Shown: piece after piece, positions 18,332-27,289 of the stretch
Layout: every line of letters starts with the position of its first letter
Numbering within the stretch: position 1 is the stretch's first letter
Notes under the pieces: model-generated
What the model saw: only the letters and a program-made list of their open reading frames with translations
Told to the model about the DNA's origin: nothing
Database searches by the model: none
Program-made: the position numbers and the translations under genes
Assembly (NCBI GenBank): GCA_963664675.2
Contig: CAXXLB010000020.1
Location: 87,989 to 151,988, forward strand
Direction of reading: 5' to 3'
DNA: 64,000 nucleotides
Source: JASGMR01 sp963664675
GTDB lineage: Bacteria > Thermotogota > Thermotogae > Petrotogales > Kosmotogaceae

Positions 18332-18976
18332 TTATGGTAATATCTGCAGATTGGCCTCGTTTATTCCGGATATCACAATATCGGCCTCTTTCAGATTTTT
18401 TTGCTCTCCGATACCTATCGCATAGATTCCACCTCTGTGTGCTGCTTCGATTCCTGCTTCAGCGTCCTCAAAAACCACACATTGATCAGGTTCAGCTCCG
18501 GCAAGTTCTGCCCCTTTTAAAAACAGATCGGGAAACGGTTTTGGATTTTCAACACTTTCAATATCAACTATGTAATCGAAATAACTTTCTAAACTCAATA
18601 TTTTTAGAACGGTCGGTGCATTTCTACTCGCCGATGCCAGGACCCTCTTTATATTATTTTCTTTCAGAAGTGTTAGATATTCTTTCACCCCGGGAAGAAT
18701 TTCATCTTCTTTCATTTTCAAAAGATATTCTCTGTACCATTCGTTCTTTTTTGTTGCAAGTTCTTTCTTTTTATCTTCAGAAAAAGACAATTTTCCCAGA
18801 TTGAGAATGATCTGAAGAGATTCCATCCTGCTCACACCTTTCAATCGTTCGTTATCTTTCAATGTGAAAACCACTCCCAATTCATCGGCCAGCCTTTTCC
18901 ACGCCAGAAAATGATATTTCGCTGTATCGACTATCACTCCATCGAGATCAAATATACAAACTTTTGTTTTCATCAT
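18332..18976 (-). CDS. pgmB: beta-phosphoglucomutase
   Basis: 214 residues, HAD superfamily. FDLDGVIVDTAKYHFLAWKR at residues 9-28 is the diagnostic beta-PGM start (nucleophile and acid/base Asp, then the cap motif), with ASASRN (motif II), NPKPFPD (motif III Lys) and FEDAEAGIEAA (motif IV). Converts beta-glucose 1-phosphate, the product of inverting GH65 phosphorylases, to glucose 6-phosphate. It is the last gene of the operon that begins with a GH65 phosphorylase, 13 bases after the MalG-type permease, which makes the pathway assignment strong. Confidence 0.92.
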   Translation of the reverse strand: MMKTKVCIFDLDGVIVDTAKYHFLAWKRLADELGVVFTLKDNERLKGVSRMESLQIILNLGKLSFSEDKKKELATKKNEWYREYLLKMKEDEILPGVKEYLTLLKENNIKRVLASASRNAPTVLKILSLESYFDYIVDIESVENPKPFPDLFLKGAELAGAEPDQCVVFEDAEAGIEAAHRGGIYAIGIGEQKNLKEADIVISGINEANLQILP

Positions 18977-18989
18977 AAATCTCCTAATT

Positions 18990-19880
18990 TTATCCTTTCA
19001 CTGCCGTTGAGGCACCCGTATCGACAAAGTTCTTCTGGAATGAAAGGAAAATCACTATCATAGGTATCGTCATCATTATTGTAGCAGCCATCATATACTG
19101 CCAGAAAGTATAGTAACTCGATTTAAAGAAATCCAATCCCACTGTCAACGTATACATGCTCTTGTCGGATGTCATCAGCAAAGGCCACAGGAAATCGTTC
19201 CATGTTCCAAGAAAAATGTAGATTCCCAGAGCCGTAATGGCCGGTTTTGCCATTGGAAGAATTATTTTAAAATACGTTTTCAGGTAACCCGCCCCATCGA
19301 TCTTAGCCGCTTCCTCCAGCTCTCTTGGAATACTGGTGAAGAATTGTTTCATCAAAAACAAGCCGAAAACTCCCGTCAATTTAGGCAGTACAAGCCCATA
19401 AAAGGTGTTGATAAAACCAAAACTGACCATTAGATTGTACTGCGGGATCAGTGTCACCTGTCCCGGAATCATCATCGTTGCAAGAAAAAGTGTGAACCAG
19501 AAATTTTTGAGTGGAAATTTCAATCTTGCAAAGGCATAACCCCCAAATGCATCGAACAACAGATGTCCGAATGTCACTAAAACGGCATATAATACTGTGT
19601 TTATTATCCATCTTCCATAGGGAGTGATTTCAAACACTTTGGCATAGTTCTCTCCCGACGCGGGAGCCTTAAAAAGGGTGGGCGGAAGGGTGAAAAAACT
19701 TATGGAAGGTGGCCACTCCATTATATTGACCCCTCTTCGTGTCCCGGTTTCATCCGTATAGTTCATGGGAGTGAAGGAAACTAACGCTGACCAGAAAAAT
19801 GGGAACAGCGAAATAAGTGCATAAATAATAAGAACTATATAAGCAATCGTCAATCCTATTTTGATTTTTTTCTTTTTCAT
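18990..19880 (-). CDS. sugar ABC transporter permease, MalG-type
   Basis: 296 residues, six membrane segments, EAA motif LEEAAKIDGAGYLKTYFKII. An extracytoplasmic segment after the first membrane helix is longer than usual (residues about 38-75). Sits 13 bases after its MalF-type partner. Part of the disaccharide importer of the GH65 operon. Confidence 0.9.
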   Translation of the reverse strand: MKKKKIKIGLTIAYIVLIIYALISLFPFFWSALVSFTPMNYTDETGTRRGVNIMEWPPSISFFTLPPTLFKAPASGENYAKVFEITPYGRWIINTVLYAVLVTFGHLLFDAFGGYAFARLKFPLKNFWFTLFLATMMIPGQVTLIPQYNLMVSFGFINTFYGLVLPKLTGVFGLFLMKQFFTSIPRELEEAAKIDGAGYLKTYFKIILPMAKPAITALGIYIFLGTWNDFLWPLLMTSDKSMYTLTVGLDFFKSSYYTFWQYMMAATIMMTIPMIVIFLSFQKNFVDTGASTAVKG

Positions 19881-19893
19881 ACCAAATCACCCC

Positions 19894-21048
19894 TTAAAAA
19901 TAGGACTCCGATTTAAAAAATTTCTTCTGCAACAGACTCAGCGCAAGAATTATCGCAAATAACACCACTGCTATTGCCGAAGCGTATCCCATCCTCTGGA
20001 ATTCAAAAGCGTTTTTATATATATAAAATGCTATAGTTATATTTCTCATGTTTTTTATCAAAAAGTATATCTGGTCAAAAACCTGCATACATCCTATTAT
20101 TCCCATGATGACAACAAACGATATTTGAGGTTTAAGAAGGGGAATAATTATTTTGAAAAGCTTCTTACCATAACTTGCCCCATCGATATCCGATGCTTCG
20201 AAAAGTGAGGTAGGAATACTCTGTAATCCAGCGAGAAAGGTGATCATGAAATATCCGGCCGTCGTCCAGATGTTCATCAGCATTATCGCCCCGAGAGCCG
20301 TATTAGGATTGTTCAGCCAGTCAATATTCAAACCCAGAAGTTTGTTCAAAACCCCCTGCTTTGAATAAATCAACATAAATATCATAGAAATCGCTGCCGA
20401 AGATGTTATCGATGGAATAAAAAAAACGAGTTTGAAAAACTTTCTTCCTCTTATTCTCGCGTTGGCTGCTACAGCAAGCAGAAGGGCCAAAAACGTCTGA
20501 ACGGGAACGACAATAAGTGAAAAAATCACCGCATTTTTCAGTGAGATCCAGAAATATTGATCCGAAAACATTTCTGCAAAATTATCCAGCCCCACCCATT
20601 CAGCTATGTATCGGACAAATTTCTCCGAATCCGTTTTCATATATTTCTTAAAAAAATCTTTTGCGGGAATTTCAACGTTCAACTTTCTATCCACAAAATC
20701 TCTGAGTAGTTTTTCCTGGTCAAGATTTTTTACCAACGATTCATACTGTTCATCATTCAACTTAACTCCCAGATCATATTTTATGAAATCTTCAAGTACA
20801 AACCATTCTTTGACATCTTCGTATGTGACATCATCAACATCAAGAAGAACATTCAGATTTATAGAAAGCGCTTCTTCGGGATTGAATGATGTCTCAAATT
20901 TTTGTGATTCCGTAGGTTGGAAATCGGTGAAACTGTAGTAAAAAACCGCAAATACCGGATAGATAGTGAACAGTAATATACTTATTATTATCGGCGATGA
21001 AAAAAGATAACCTGCTACAGCTTCCCTGGTTTTTGCTTTCATTTTCAA
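19894..21048 (-). CDS. sugar ABC transporter permease, MalF-type with large extracytoplasmic loop
   Basis: About 385 residues, some 80 longer than the MalF-type proteins at 9959-10870 and 57703-58617. The extra sequence (about residues 45-155, starting FQPTESQKFETSF) lies between the first and second core membrane segments, the position of the P2 loop of E. coli MalF that touches the binding protein. EAA motif FEASDIDGASYGKKLFKIII is intact. Start: AAGGAA is directly before a GTG at 21057 but well placed for TTG at 21048, which I prefer. Confidence 0.88.
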   Translation of the reverse strand: MKMKAKTREAVAGYLFSSPIIISILLFTIYPVFAVFYYSFTDFQPTESQKFETSFNPEEALSINLNVLLDVDDVTYEDVKEWFVLEDFIKYDLGVKLNDEQYESLVKNLDQEKLLRDFVDRKLNVEIPAKDFFKKYMKTDSEKFVRYIAEWVGLDNFAEMFSDQYFWISLKNAVIFSLIVVPVQTFLALLLAVAANARIRGRKFFKLVFFIPSITSSAAISMIFMLIYSKQGVLNKLLGLNIDWLNNPNTALGAIMLMNIWTTAGYFMITFLAGLQSIPTSLFEASDIDGASYGKKLFKIIIPLLKPQISFVVIMGIIGCMQVFDQIYFLIKNMRNITIAFYIYKNAFEFQRMGYASAIAVVLFAIILALSLLQKKFFKSESYF

Positions 21049-21088
21049 TTGAACCACTTCCTTACTTTTCGAAACATTGAATAAAAGA

Positions 21089-21115
21089 ATGTGGGTATTT
21101 CAATAATACCCACAT
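21089..21115 (-). promoter_or_regulatory. intercistronic hairpin between binding protein and permease
   Basis: ATGTGGGTATT pairs with AATACCCACAT over an 11-base perfect stem and 5-base loop, immediately after the binding-protein stop. No long U-run follows (ATTCTTTTATTC on the minus strand), so it may act as an RNA 3'-end stabiliser or partial attenuator, raising binding-protein yield over permeases, as known for malE-malF. Confidence 0.65.
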
Positions 21116-21123
21116 CATGCTCA

Positions 21124-22335
21124 TTATTCTACCCAGCTATCGTAATTATTTACAATTCTTTCCAGCGCATCATCAATCGTTATTTTTTCGTAGAAAAGGT
21201 CTTTCAACATACTGTTGATCTGATCGTTCGCCATACTGAAAATTCCACTCGGTGTTTTTATTTTCCAGGCTGTTCCATATGCTGCACCTGCATAGAATGC
21301 TTCTTTCATTGGATCAGTATCCGTTTTTGCAATTGATTTTCTGGATGCCAGAACTCCTGCGCCTTCAACGAATTTTGCCTGTCCTTCATTCGTAAGATAC
21401 TTCAGCACTTCCCAGGCTGCATCCTTATTTTCAGATTGTCTGTTGATAGACCAGCAAACAGTGTAGATCATCGTTGCTCTTTCCACATCCATAGGAAGCT
21501 CAACAACCCCGGTCTTTTCATATACATCAGGATATGTTCCCTCCAGGAAACCCAGAGACCACGGACCGGACATGGCCATAGCACATGTCTCTTTACCGAA
21601 TGCTTCTCCTATCCATCCTGCACCGAGATTTGCGGGTTCATCCGCTACGTCGTATTTTGTGACCAAATCGATATACATTTCCCAGCCCTTTCTGGCCTCT
21701 TCGCTGGTCAGACCTGTTGTGAGATCTTCATTTACTATAACTCCTCCAGCCTGCTCAACAAACGGTAGCATTCTGTTCAAATCTGCTGCAAGTACAAGAG
21801 GGGTTTCAAGACCCGCTTCCTTTAATGCGAGTGCCTTGTTCAAAAAATCTTCCCATGTGTCATTACTCGTTGGATATTCAACACCGTATTCATCGAACAT
21901 CTCTTTATTATAAAAAAGCGCCAGTGTTGAATAATCCTTTGGAAGTCCATAAAGTCTGTTGTTGAGTTTAAACCCTTCTATTAATGGCTCATAGAAATCT
22001 TCAATATCAAATCCATCTTTTTTGACATAAAGATCCAGTGGCTGAAGCATGTTGTTTATTGCAAATTCATCAAAGTAGGATACATCCACGTAGAAAAGAT
22101 CGGGAGCAGTTCCGGCAGAAAACTGAGTGATTATCATCTGTCTGTAATCCCCGGGAAGGGGTTCCCAGACTGCCTGTATATCATCATGTGTTGCGTTGAA
22201 TCCCTCAACAATATCCATTATCACCCCTTCTTCTGTGGGATTACCCGGCCATCCGGTTATTCTTACCGTTGTAACGGCGTAACTAAAACTAACAATAAAA
22301 AATATACACAATAAAACTAACAAAACTCTTTTCAT
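21124..22335 (-). CDS. sugar ABC transporter substrate-binding protein
   Basis: 403 residues. Residues 1-20 are a signal peptide (MKRVLLVLLCIFFIVSFSYA, cleavage after SYA). The mature protein starts VTTVRITGWPGNPTEEG and has the family-1 motifs PDLFYVD and DAAWEVLKYL. Expected to bind the disaccharide handled by the GH65 phosphorylase. Preceded by GGAGG. Confidence 0.92.
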   Translation of the reverse strand: MKRVLLVLLCIFFIVSFSYAVTTVRITGWPGNPTEEGVIMDIVEGFNATHDDIQAVWEPLPGDYRQMIITQFSAGTAPDLFYVDVSYFDEFAINNMLQPLDLYVKKDGFDIEDFYEPLIEGFKLNNRLYGLPKDYSTLALFYNKEMFDEYGVEYPTSNDTWEDFLNKALALKEAGLETPLVLAADLNRMLPFVEQAGGVIVNEDLTTGLTSEEARKGWEMYIDLVTKYDVADEPANLGAGWIGEAFGKETCAMAMSGPWSLGFLEGTYPDVYEKTGVVELPMDVERATMIYTVCWSINRQSENKDAAWEVLKYLTNEGQAKFVEGAGVLASRKSIAKTDTDPMKEAFYAGAAYGTAWKIKTPSGIFSMANDQINSMLKDLFYEKITIDDALERIVNNYDSWVE

Positions 22336-22358
22336 ATAAGTACCTCCTTTGTATTGGG

Positions 22359-23381
22359 TTAAGATATGTTTGAAGATTCTCTTTCGATTAATTCCACCTT
22401 TACCATTTCCGATTGAGGGCTTTCACCATTGATTTTCTGAATCAGTTTAGTTGCAACTTTTTCGGCAATTTTTTCAATCGGCTGTCTCACTGTTGTCAGA
22501 GTGGGTTCATATATCCTCGCGAGTGATACATCGTCGAATCCCACAACGGGGATTTTTATTTTCATGTGTTTGAGCATCTTAATCAGTCCTATTGCCGCAA
22601 CATCTGAGACAGCGAAAACACCTTCAATCTTTTGATTTATAATGATTGTTTTCAAATCTGCAAATCTTTCAAAATTATCTTCAGGATTCCGCATGATCAT
22701 ACCGGTAAAATCTCCCGGATAAACATAATTTCTCCTGAATTTAATATTATTCTCTTCCAGAGCATTTCTATAACCCTGCAATCTCATCTTCGTATCACAA
22801 CTCTCTAAAAATCCTCCGAAAAACAGAATTCTCCGACATCCCTTCTTTATTAGGTGATTCGTCGCCAGAAATCCTCCCTGCACATTGTCACAGTCAACCC
22901 ACGTATAATTATCCGACAAAGGGTTTCTTCCGACAGTCACAAAGTTTTCATTCTGCTCGAGTAAAAACTTTATTCTCTTGTCATTTTCCGCCATTCCCAT
23001 GACTATAAAACCATCCACAAGATTTTTCTGAACGAACGATCTATAGGTCATATGAGGTTTTTTATCCGATTCTTCGAAAGTCGTTATAGTGTAAATTTTT
23101 TCTCCCGACAATGTTTTCAAAACCTGATTGGAAAAGACAGAAAAGTATGGAAAAGATAAGAAAGATTCATGTTCTTTTTTCAGAATAATTGCGACAAGAT
23201 TTTTTCTTTTACTTCTCAATCCTCTTGCGAGTTCATTGGGAACGTATCCATATTTCGTTATAACAGCCTTTATTTTCTTTCCTGTTTTCTCAGACAGTTT
23301 TTCCGGATGATTGAAGTATCTCGATATCGTTGTCGTTGAAAAACCCGTTATTTTAGCAATTTCTTTTATATTAGTCTTCAA
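22359..23381 (-). CDS. LacI-family transcriptional regulator
   Basis: 340 residues, TTG start overlapping the GH65 stop (TTGA), with GAGGTG upstream. Helix-turn-helix NIKEIAKITGFSTTTISRYF, hinge YVPNELARGLRSK, and effector domain with FDDVSLARIYEPTLTTVRQP near the end. Unusually it is the second gene, translationally coupled to the enzyme, so autoregulation through the promoter at about 25731-25759 is likely. Confidence 0.92.
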   Translation of the reverse strand: MKTNIKEIAKITGFSTTTISRYFNHPEKLSEKTGKKIKAVITKYGYVPNELARGLRSKRKNLVAIILKKEHESFLSFPYFSVFSNQVLKTLSGEKIYTITTFEESDKKPHMTYRSFVQKNLVDGFIVMGMAENDKRIKFLLEQNENFVTVGRNPLSDNYTWVDCDNVQGGFLATNHLIKKGCRRILFFGGFLESCDTKMRLQGYRNALEENNIKFRRNYVYPGDFTGMIMRNPEDNFERFADLKTIIINQKIEGVFAVSDVAAIGLIKMLKHMKIKIPVVGFDDVSLARIYEPTLTTVRQPIEKIAEKVATKLIQKINGESPQSEMVKVELIERESSNIS

Positions 23382-25666
23382 AGAATCTTCACCTCTTTCG
23401 ATTCTCCCACTGTCGCCTCGAAAATCTTTTCCGTGTACTTGAAAAAAATGCTTTCTTTCAAAGGTTTTATTCTTAATTTCTCATGTGTTATTTCAATTTC
23501 CATGGGATTTCCTCTCCAGATTATTTTGTAAGATAAAGAATTCCACTTTTCTGGAAGCCATGGATCAAAATTGAGCATATCATCTTTATCAATGTAGAAT
23601 CTTCCAAACCCCATGACCGCAGCGAGCCATGCTCCTCCAGTCGATGCGGCGTGAATTCCCAGGGCACTATTTCCCTGATTATCGTATAAATCTGTTAACA
23701 GAGTTTTCTTGAAATATTCGTAGGAATGATCGTATTCGTGAACTGAAATACTCAACAGACAATGAATACTGGGACTCAAAGAAGATTTGTGCATCGTTCT
23801 CCTCTCATAAAAATCGTAATTTTCTTTCATCTCCTCAAAAGTGAATTGTTCAGGCATTAAATACATAAGCATCAACAGATCGGGTTGTTTCAGAAGCGTC
23901 GTGTTGTTCAGTTCATCAGTATCAAGATCGTCAGGCCATAATGGCATTCCATTTTCATCATGTTTTGTTATTTCGTATTCTTTAAGTTTAAAATACCCTT
24001 CAAATTGCTCTATGACTTTACTTTTCGGATCTCTTGGAATGTAAATTTTTTCTATCTTTTCCCTCCAGCCATCTACTTCGGAAGGAAATAACTTTATTTT
24101 ATCGGTAAGTTCACGAAAAACTCTTATATTTTTCCGCTTCATCCAGAAATATATGTATGCCGAGTATTTCAGATTCCAGCGTGCCAGAAAGTTGGTGTAG
24201 ACATTGTTGTCAACCTCTTCATGAAACTCATCCGGACCCATGACATTTTTTATTTCGTATCTGTCCATTGAATCGTTATATTGAAGTCTGCTGTTCCAGA
24301 ATATTCCGGTTTGAAAGAGAATCTCTGCTCCGTACCTCATCATGAAATCATTGTCTAGCGTAGCTCTGTAATAGTGATAAATGGAAAGAGCAATATCGGC
24401 AATAATATGGTATTCATGGTCTCCGGTCAATATTCTCACTTTTTCACCCTTGTAACTCATTCCCCACTTCGGAGTGACTTCGATACCTTCCCTTTCGGAC
24501 TCCCAGGGAAATCTGGCCCCTTTGTAACCGGTTTCAAAGGCATTTTTTATCGCTCCGGGAAGGGTACTGTATCTGTACATCAAAAGGGTTTTGGCGATTT
24601 CCGGATTGGTGTACAGAAAAAATGGGAACATGAATATTTCCGTATCCCAGAAAACGTGCCCTTTATATCCTTCCCCATGTAATCCTTTTGCACCTATTGA
24701 AGAGTATTCGTTGATTTTATATGCGCTCGAATTCAACTGAAATATACACCATCTGAGTGCTCTTTGAACTTCGTCATCACCATCAATTTTTATATCTATT
24801 CTATCCCAGTTATCTTCTATTTCCCTCCGGTGTTCTTTCAGCTCTTTATCATATCCATTTCTTAAAAAGAAATTCAGTTCTTTTTCAACCGCTTCCGGGG
24901 AACTATCTTCCAAATCATAATCCGAATAAATCACACCATATTTTGTAAAACAATATTCTCTGTTCTTATCACAATCAAAACAAAGAATCTCAACCGGCCG
25001 GTTCAATTCTTCTTTGTATTTGAGTCTATTCATCCGAAAGTTTTCCGGCACGGTCGAACACATCTGTATAATTTTTTTATTTGAATCTGTCAGATAAGAG
25101 ACCATTCCTATTCCGTCCTGAAAATTAAGCGGCCGAAAATGGCCGAAATGATTCGTTTTATCAAGCGGATTCATTGAATTGTTGTAAATATTATTATTTA
25201 TGGTATTTTCAATCAGTATTCTTCCGGAAAATTTTTCGACATTTATCCAATACTTTGCTGCCCATCTGTGCTTGTTTTTCCAACTTATAAATCTCTCCGA
25301 TTTTATATTAACTCTATAACCATTTTCTGTTTTAAGGGAAACCGAATATAAAAATACTCCTCTTCGCATATCCAGTTCTTCACTGAAATCAAGAAGATTA
25401 CATGAATTGAAGTTGACTCTCTGCAAACCTGCTTCATTTATTAAATAAACGTTAATAGATAAAGGATCGGGAAGATTAACGAGTTCCGGTACACTCATAT
25501 CCCCCTTGTTGAAAACACCCTGTATGAATGTTCCGGATAATTCCGGTTCACAGAATTCGATTGTTCCCCTGATTCCCATATAACCATTCGCAAGGGCAAA
25601 AACCGTCTCCTTTGATCCCTTTTCCTTTTCTGAAAACAATTTGTTCGTTATTTTATAATTTTCCAT
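23378..25666 (-). CDS. GH65 disaccharide phosphorylase (kojibiose/maltose/trehalose type)
   Basis: 762 residues, the usual length for inverting GH65 phosphorylases. N-terminal beta-sandwich (ANGYMGIRGTIEF), then the alpha/alpha toroid with GHVFWDTEIFMFPF and the catalytic-acid motif MGPDEFHEEVDNNVYTN, and a C-terminal AASTGGAWLAAVMGFG. It splits an alpha-linked glucose disaccharide with phosphate to beta-glucose 1-phosphate, which the pgmB product in the same operon converts to glucose 6-phosphate. Which disaccharide (kojibiose, nigerose, maltose, trehalose) cannot be decided by reading. No signal peptide, cytoplasmic. First gene of the operon. Confidence 0.9.
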   Translation of the reverse strand: MENYKITNKLFSEKEKGSKETVFALANGYMGIRGTIEFCEPELSGTFIQGVFNKGDMSVPELVNLPDPLSINVYLINEAGLQRVNFNSCNLLDFSEELDMRRGVFLYSVSLKTENGYRVNIKSERFISWKNKHRWAAKYWINVEKFSGRILIENTINNNIYNNSMNPLDKTNHFGHFRPLNFQDGIGMVSYLTDSNKKIIQMCSTVPENFRMNRLKYKEELNRPVEILCFDCDKNREYCFTKYGVIYSDYDLEDSSPEAVEKELNFFLRNGYDKELKEHRREIEDNWDRIDIKIDGDDEVQRALRWCIFQLNSSAYKINEYSSIGAKGLHGEGYKGHVFWDTEIFMFPFFLYTNPEIAKTLLMYRYSTLPGAIKNAFETGYKGARFPWESEREGIEVTPKWGMSYKGEKVRILTGDHEYHIIADIALSIYHYYRATLDNDFMMRYGAEILFQTGIFWNSRLQYNDSMDRYEIKNVMGPDEFHEEVDNNVYTNFLARWNLKYSAYIYFWMKRKNIRVFRELTDKIKLFPSEVDGWREKIEKIYIPRDPKSKVIEQFEGYFKLKEYEITKHDENGMPLWPDDLDTDELNNTTLLKQPDLLMLMYLMPEQFTFEEMKENYDFYERRTMHKSSLSPSIHCLLSISVHEYDHSYEYFKKTLLTDLYDNQGNSALGIHAASTGGAWLAAVMGFGRFYIDKDDMLNFDPWLPEKWNSLSYKIIWRGNPMEIEITHEKLRIKPLKESIFFKYTEKIFEATVGESKEVKIL

Positions 25667-25707
25667 AATTTATCACCTTATCTATTTATTTATAAGCCTT
25701 ATAGCCT

Positions 25708-25759
25708 TGAAAACAATTTCATATGTTTATATAATACATTTTAATATAATATACTTCAA
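25708..25759 (-). promoter_or_regulatory. promoter and probable LacI operator of the GH65 operon
   Basis: On the minus strand TTGAAG (25759-25754) and TATTAT (25736-25731) are spaced by 17 bases. Just downstream, TGAAAACAATTTCA (25708-25721) is an imperfect palindrome with 5-base arms, at the place where a repressor would block the first transcribed bases. The promoter is fairly convincing; the operator assignment is inference. Confidence 0.55.
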
Positions 25760-25915
25760 ATCTGATTGTTACTGATGAAATCGTTACCATCTATTATTTC
25801 CTCTTTTTTTGTTCTGATTACTCTTTGATTTGCAAAAAAAAACATTTATATATCTCGCTTAATATTTCAAATTTACACATAAACTTTCTGAAGATTTTAT
25901 TATGTCTCATGGTTT

Positions 25916-25945
25916 TTGAATCACTGAATATCTTTATGAGATAAT
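25916..25945 (+). promoter_or_regulatory. promoter of the AlkD-like gene
   Basis: TTGAAT (25916-25921) and GATAAT (25940-25945) with an 18-base spacer, followed by TGGAGGTGAAACA before ATG at 25974. Confidence 0.5.
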
Positions 25946-25973
25946 TTAATAGATTTTTATTGGAGGTGAAACA

Positions 25974-26656
25974 ATGAATTTTATAAAAAAGCTGGAAGAT
26001 GAATTTTCAGGTTTTCGTTACATGGAAGAGAAAAAGAACCGTGAAAAACCCCCATTGACCACAAAAGAAGTCAGAAATATCTCAAAAAAATACTTCAAAG
26101 AAGTTAAAGGTCTCGAAAAAGACCGGGTACTTGATATCTGCGAAAAATTTCTTGACATTGAAAAATGGGAATACAGTACAGTAGGATTCGACTGGCCTAT
26201 AAAAAAGGAAATTATTTTGAAAGAAAAGATTTCAAACGTTTCACTCTCTGGATGAAAAAATATGTGAAAAACTGGAATGCCTGTGACGATTTTTGCACTC
26301 ATACTTTTGGATATTTTTTATATAAATTTCCGGAATTCTACGAAAAAACTCTTCACTGGACTGAAAGTGGTAATATGTGGTTCAGAAGGGCCTCTTCAGT
26401 TATATTAATATATTCAATCAGAAGAGAAAAACTTATACACGAAGGATTTAAAACGGCCGATAAGTTATTGACCGAGAATGAAGATCTTGTTCAAAAAGGG
26501 TGTGGTTGGATGTTGAAAGAAATATCGAATAAACGTCAGAGTTCGGTGTTTGACTATGTCCGGCAAAACAAAGAGATTATGAAGAGAACGATTCTCAGAT
26601 ACGCGATAGAAAAGATGTCTCCAAAAAAAAAGATGATCCTCATGGAAAGAAAATGA
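25974..26656 (+). pseudogene. AlkD-like DNA alkylation repeat protein, -1 frameshift
   Basis: Two overlapping frames together make one protein of about 227 residues, the length of AlkD-type DNA glycosylases built of HEAT-like repeats. The first frame (25974-26255) carries TTKEVRNISKKYFKEVKG and ends WEYSTVGFDW. The homologous continuation AYKKGNYFERKDFKRFTLWM is in the -1 frame and runs to 26656, with NWNACDDFCTHTFG and WFRRASSVILIYS, typical of the family. The join is at A AAA AAG (26201-26207). Either a one-base assembly or real mutation, or programmed slippage. AlkD enzymes excise alkylated purines; activity here is inferred only. Confidence 0.75.
26201..26236 (+). promoter_or_regulatory. 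candidate -1 frameshift signal
   Basis: Heptamer A AAA AAG read in phase with the upstream frame (ATA AAA AAG), the same heptamer as in E. coli dnaX. Eight bases later TTTGAAA (26216-26222) can pair with TTTCAAA (26230-26236). The stem is A/U-rich and therefore weak, and no upstream Shine-Dalgarno-like stimulator is obvious. Confidence 0.35.
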
Positions 26657-26742
26657 TTTCATATATTTTTTTGGATCTAAAAAATATCAAGCTGATAAAA
26701 AATCAAAATATTTTTCCTGAATATTTACGAAAAACAAGAGGC

Positions 26743-26762
26743 ATTCCTACTGAAGTAGGAAT
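26743..26762. terminator. hairpin between convergent genes
   Basis: ATTCCTAC (26743-26750) pairs with GTAGGAAT (26755-26762) around a TGAA loop, flanked by AGAG and CTCT. Followed by TCTTTGGTT on the plus strand. Lies between the AlkD-like gene and the end of the signalling operon and may serve both. Confidence 0.55.
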
Positions 26763-26844
26763 TCTCTTCTTTGGTTAATAATCAAGTTTTTAAACAATTT
26801 TTTTGATACCTTTATTAGAATTTTCTCTCAATAAATTCCAAAAA

Positions 26845-27288
26845 TTACGATTCATTTTCGGGAAGCGTAACAATTGAAAACCAGAATTTCCCAAATACTT
26901 TAATGAGTTCAAAAAATTCATCCAGATTAACCGGCTTATTGATATAACAGCTGGCATGGAGTTTATAACTTTTTACTATATCCTGTTCAAGATTAGAAGT
27001 AGTGAGTATTACAACAGGAATATCTTTCAGATTATCCTCATTTTTAATATTTTGCAGAACTTCAATCCCCGACATTTCCGGAAGATTCAGGTCAAGTAAA
27101 ATGATATTTGGCTTTACAGCAGCGGAAAAAGGTTCTTCTTTTTTTAAATATTTTAGGGCATCCATGCCCGTCTTGACTACATTCAATTTGTTTGCCAACC
27201 TGTTTTCTTCGAATGCTTCTCTCGTCAGAATAATATCGTCTTCATTATCTTCCACCAACAAAATTTCTATAGGATTGATGCTTTTCAT
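26845..27288 (-). CDS. single-domain response regulator (Rcp1-like)
   Basis: 147 residues from the ATG at 27288, which has AGGAGG at ideal spacing; the frame is open further upstream but would overlap the kinase. Receiver domain only: acidic pair VEDNEDD, phospho-acceptor in IILLDLNLPEMSG, Thr in VVILTTS and Lys in INKPV. This phytochrome-associated Rcp1-type receiver has no output domain and probably relays phosphate from the kinase encoded one base upstream. Last gene of the signalling operon. Confidence 0.88.
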   Translation of the reverse strand: MKSINPIEILLVEDNEDDIILTREAFEENRLANKLNVVKTGMDALKYLKKEEPFSAAVKPNIILLDLNLPEMSGIEVLQNIKNEDNLKDIPVVILTTSNLEQDIVKSYKLHASCYINKPVNLDEFFELIKVFGKFWFSIVTLPENES

Positions 27289-27289
27289 T

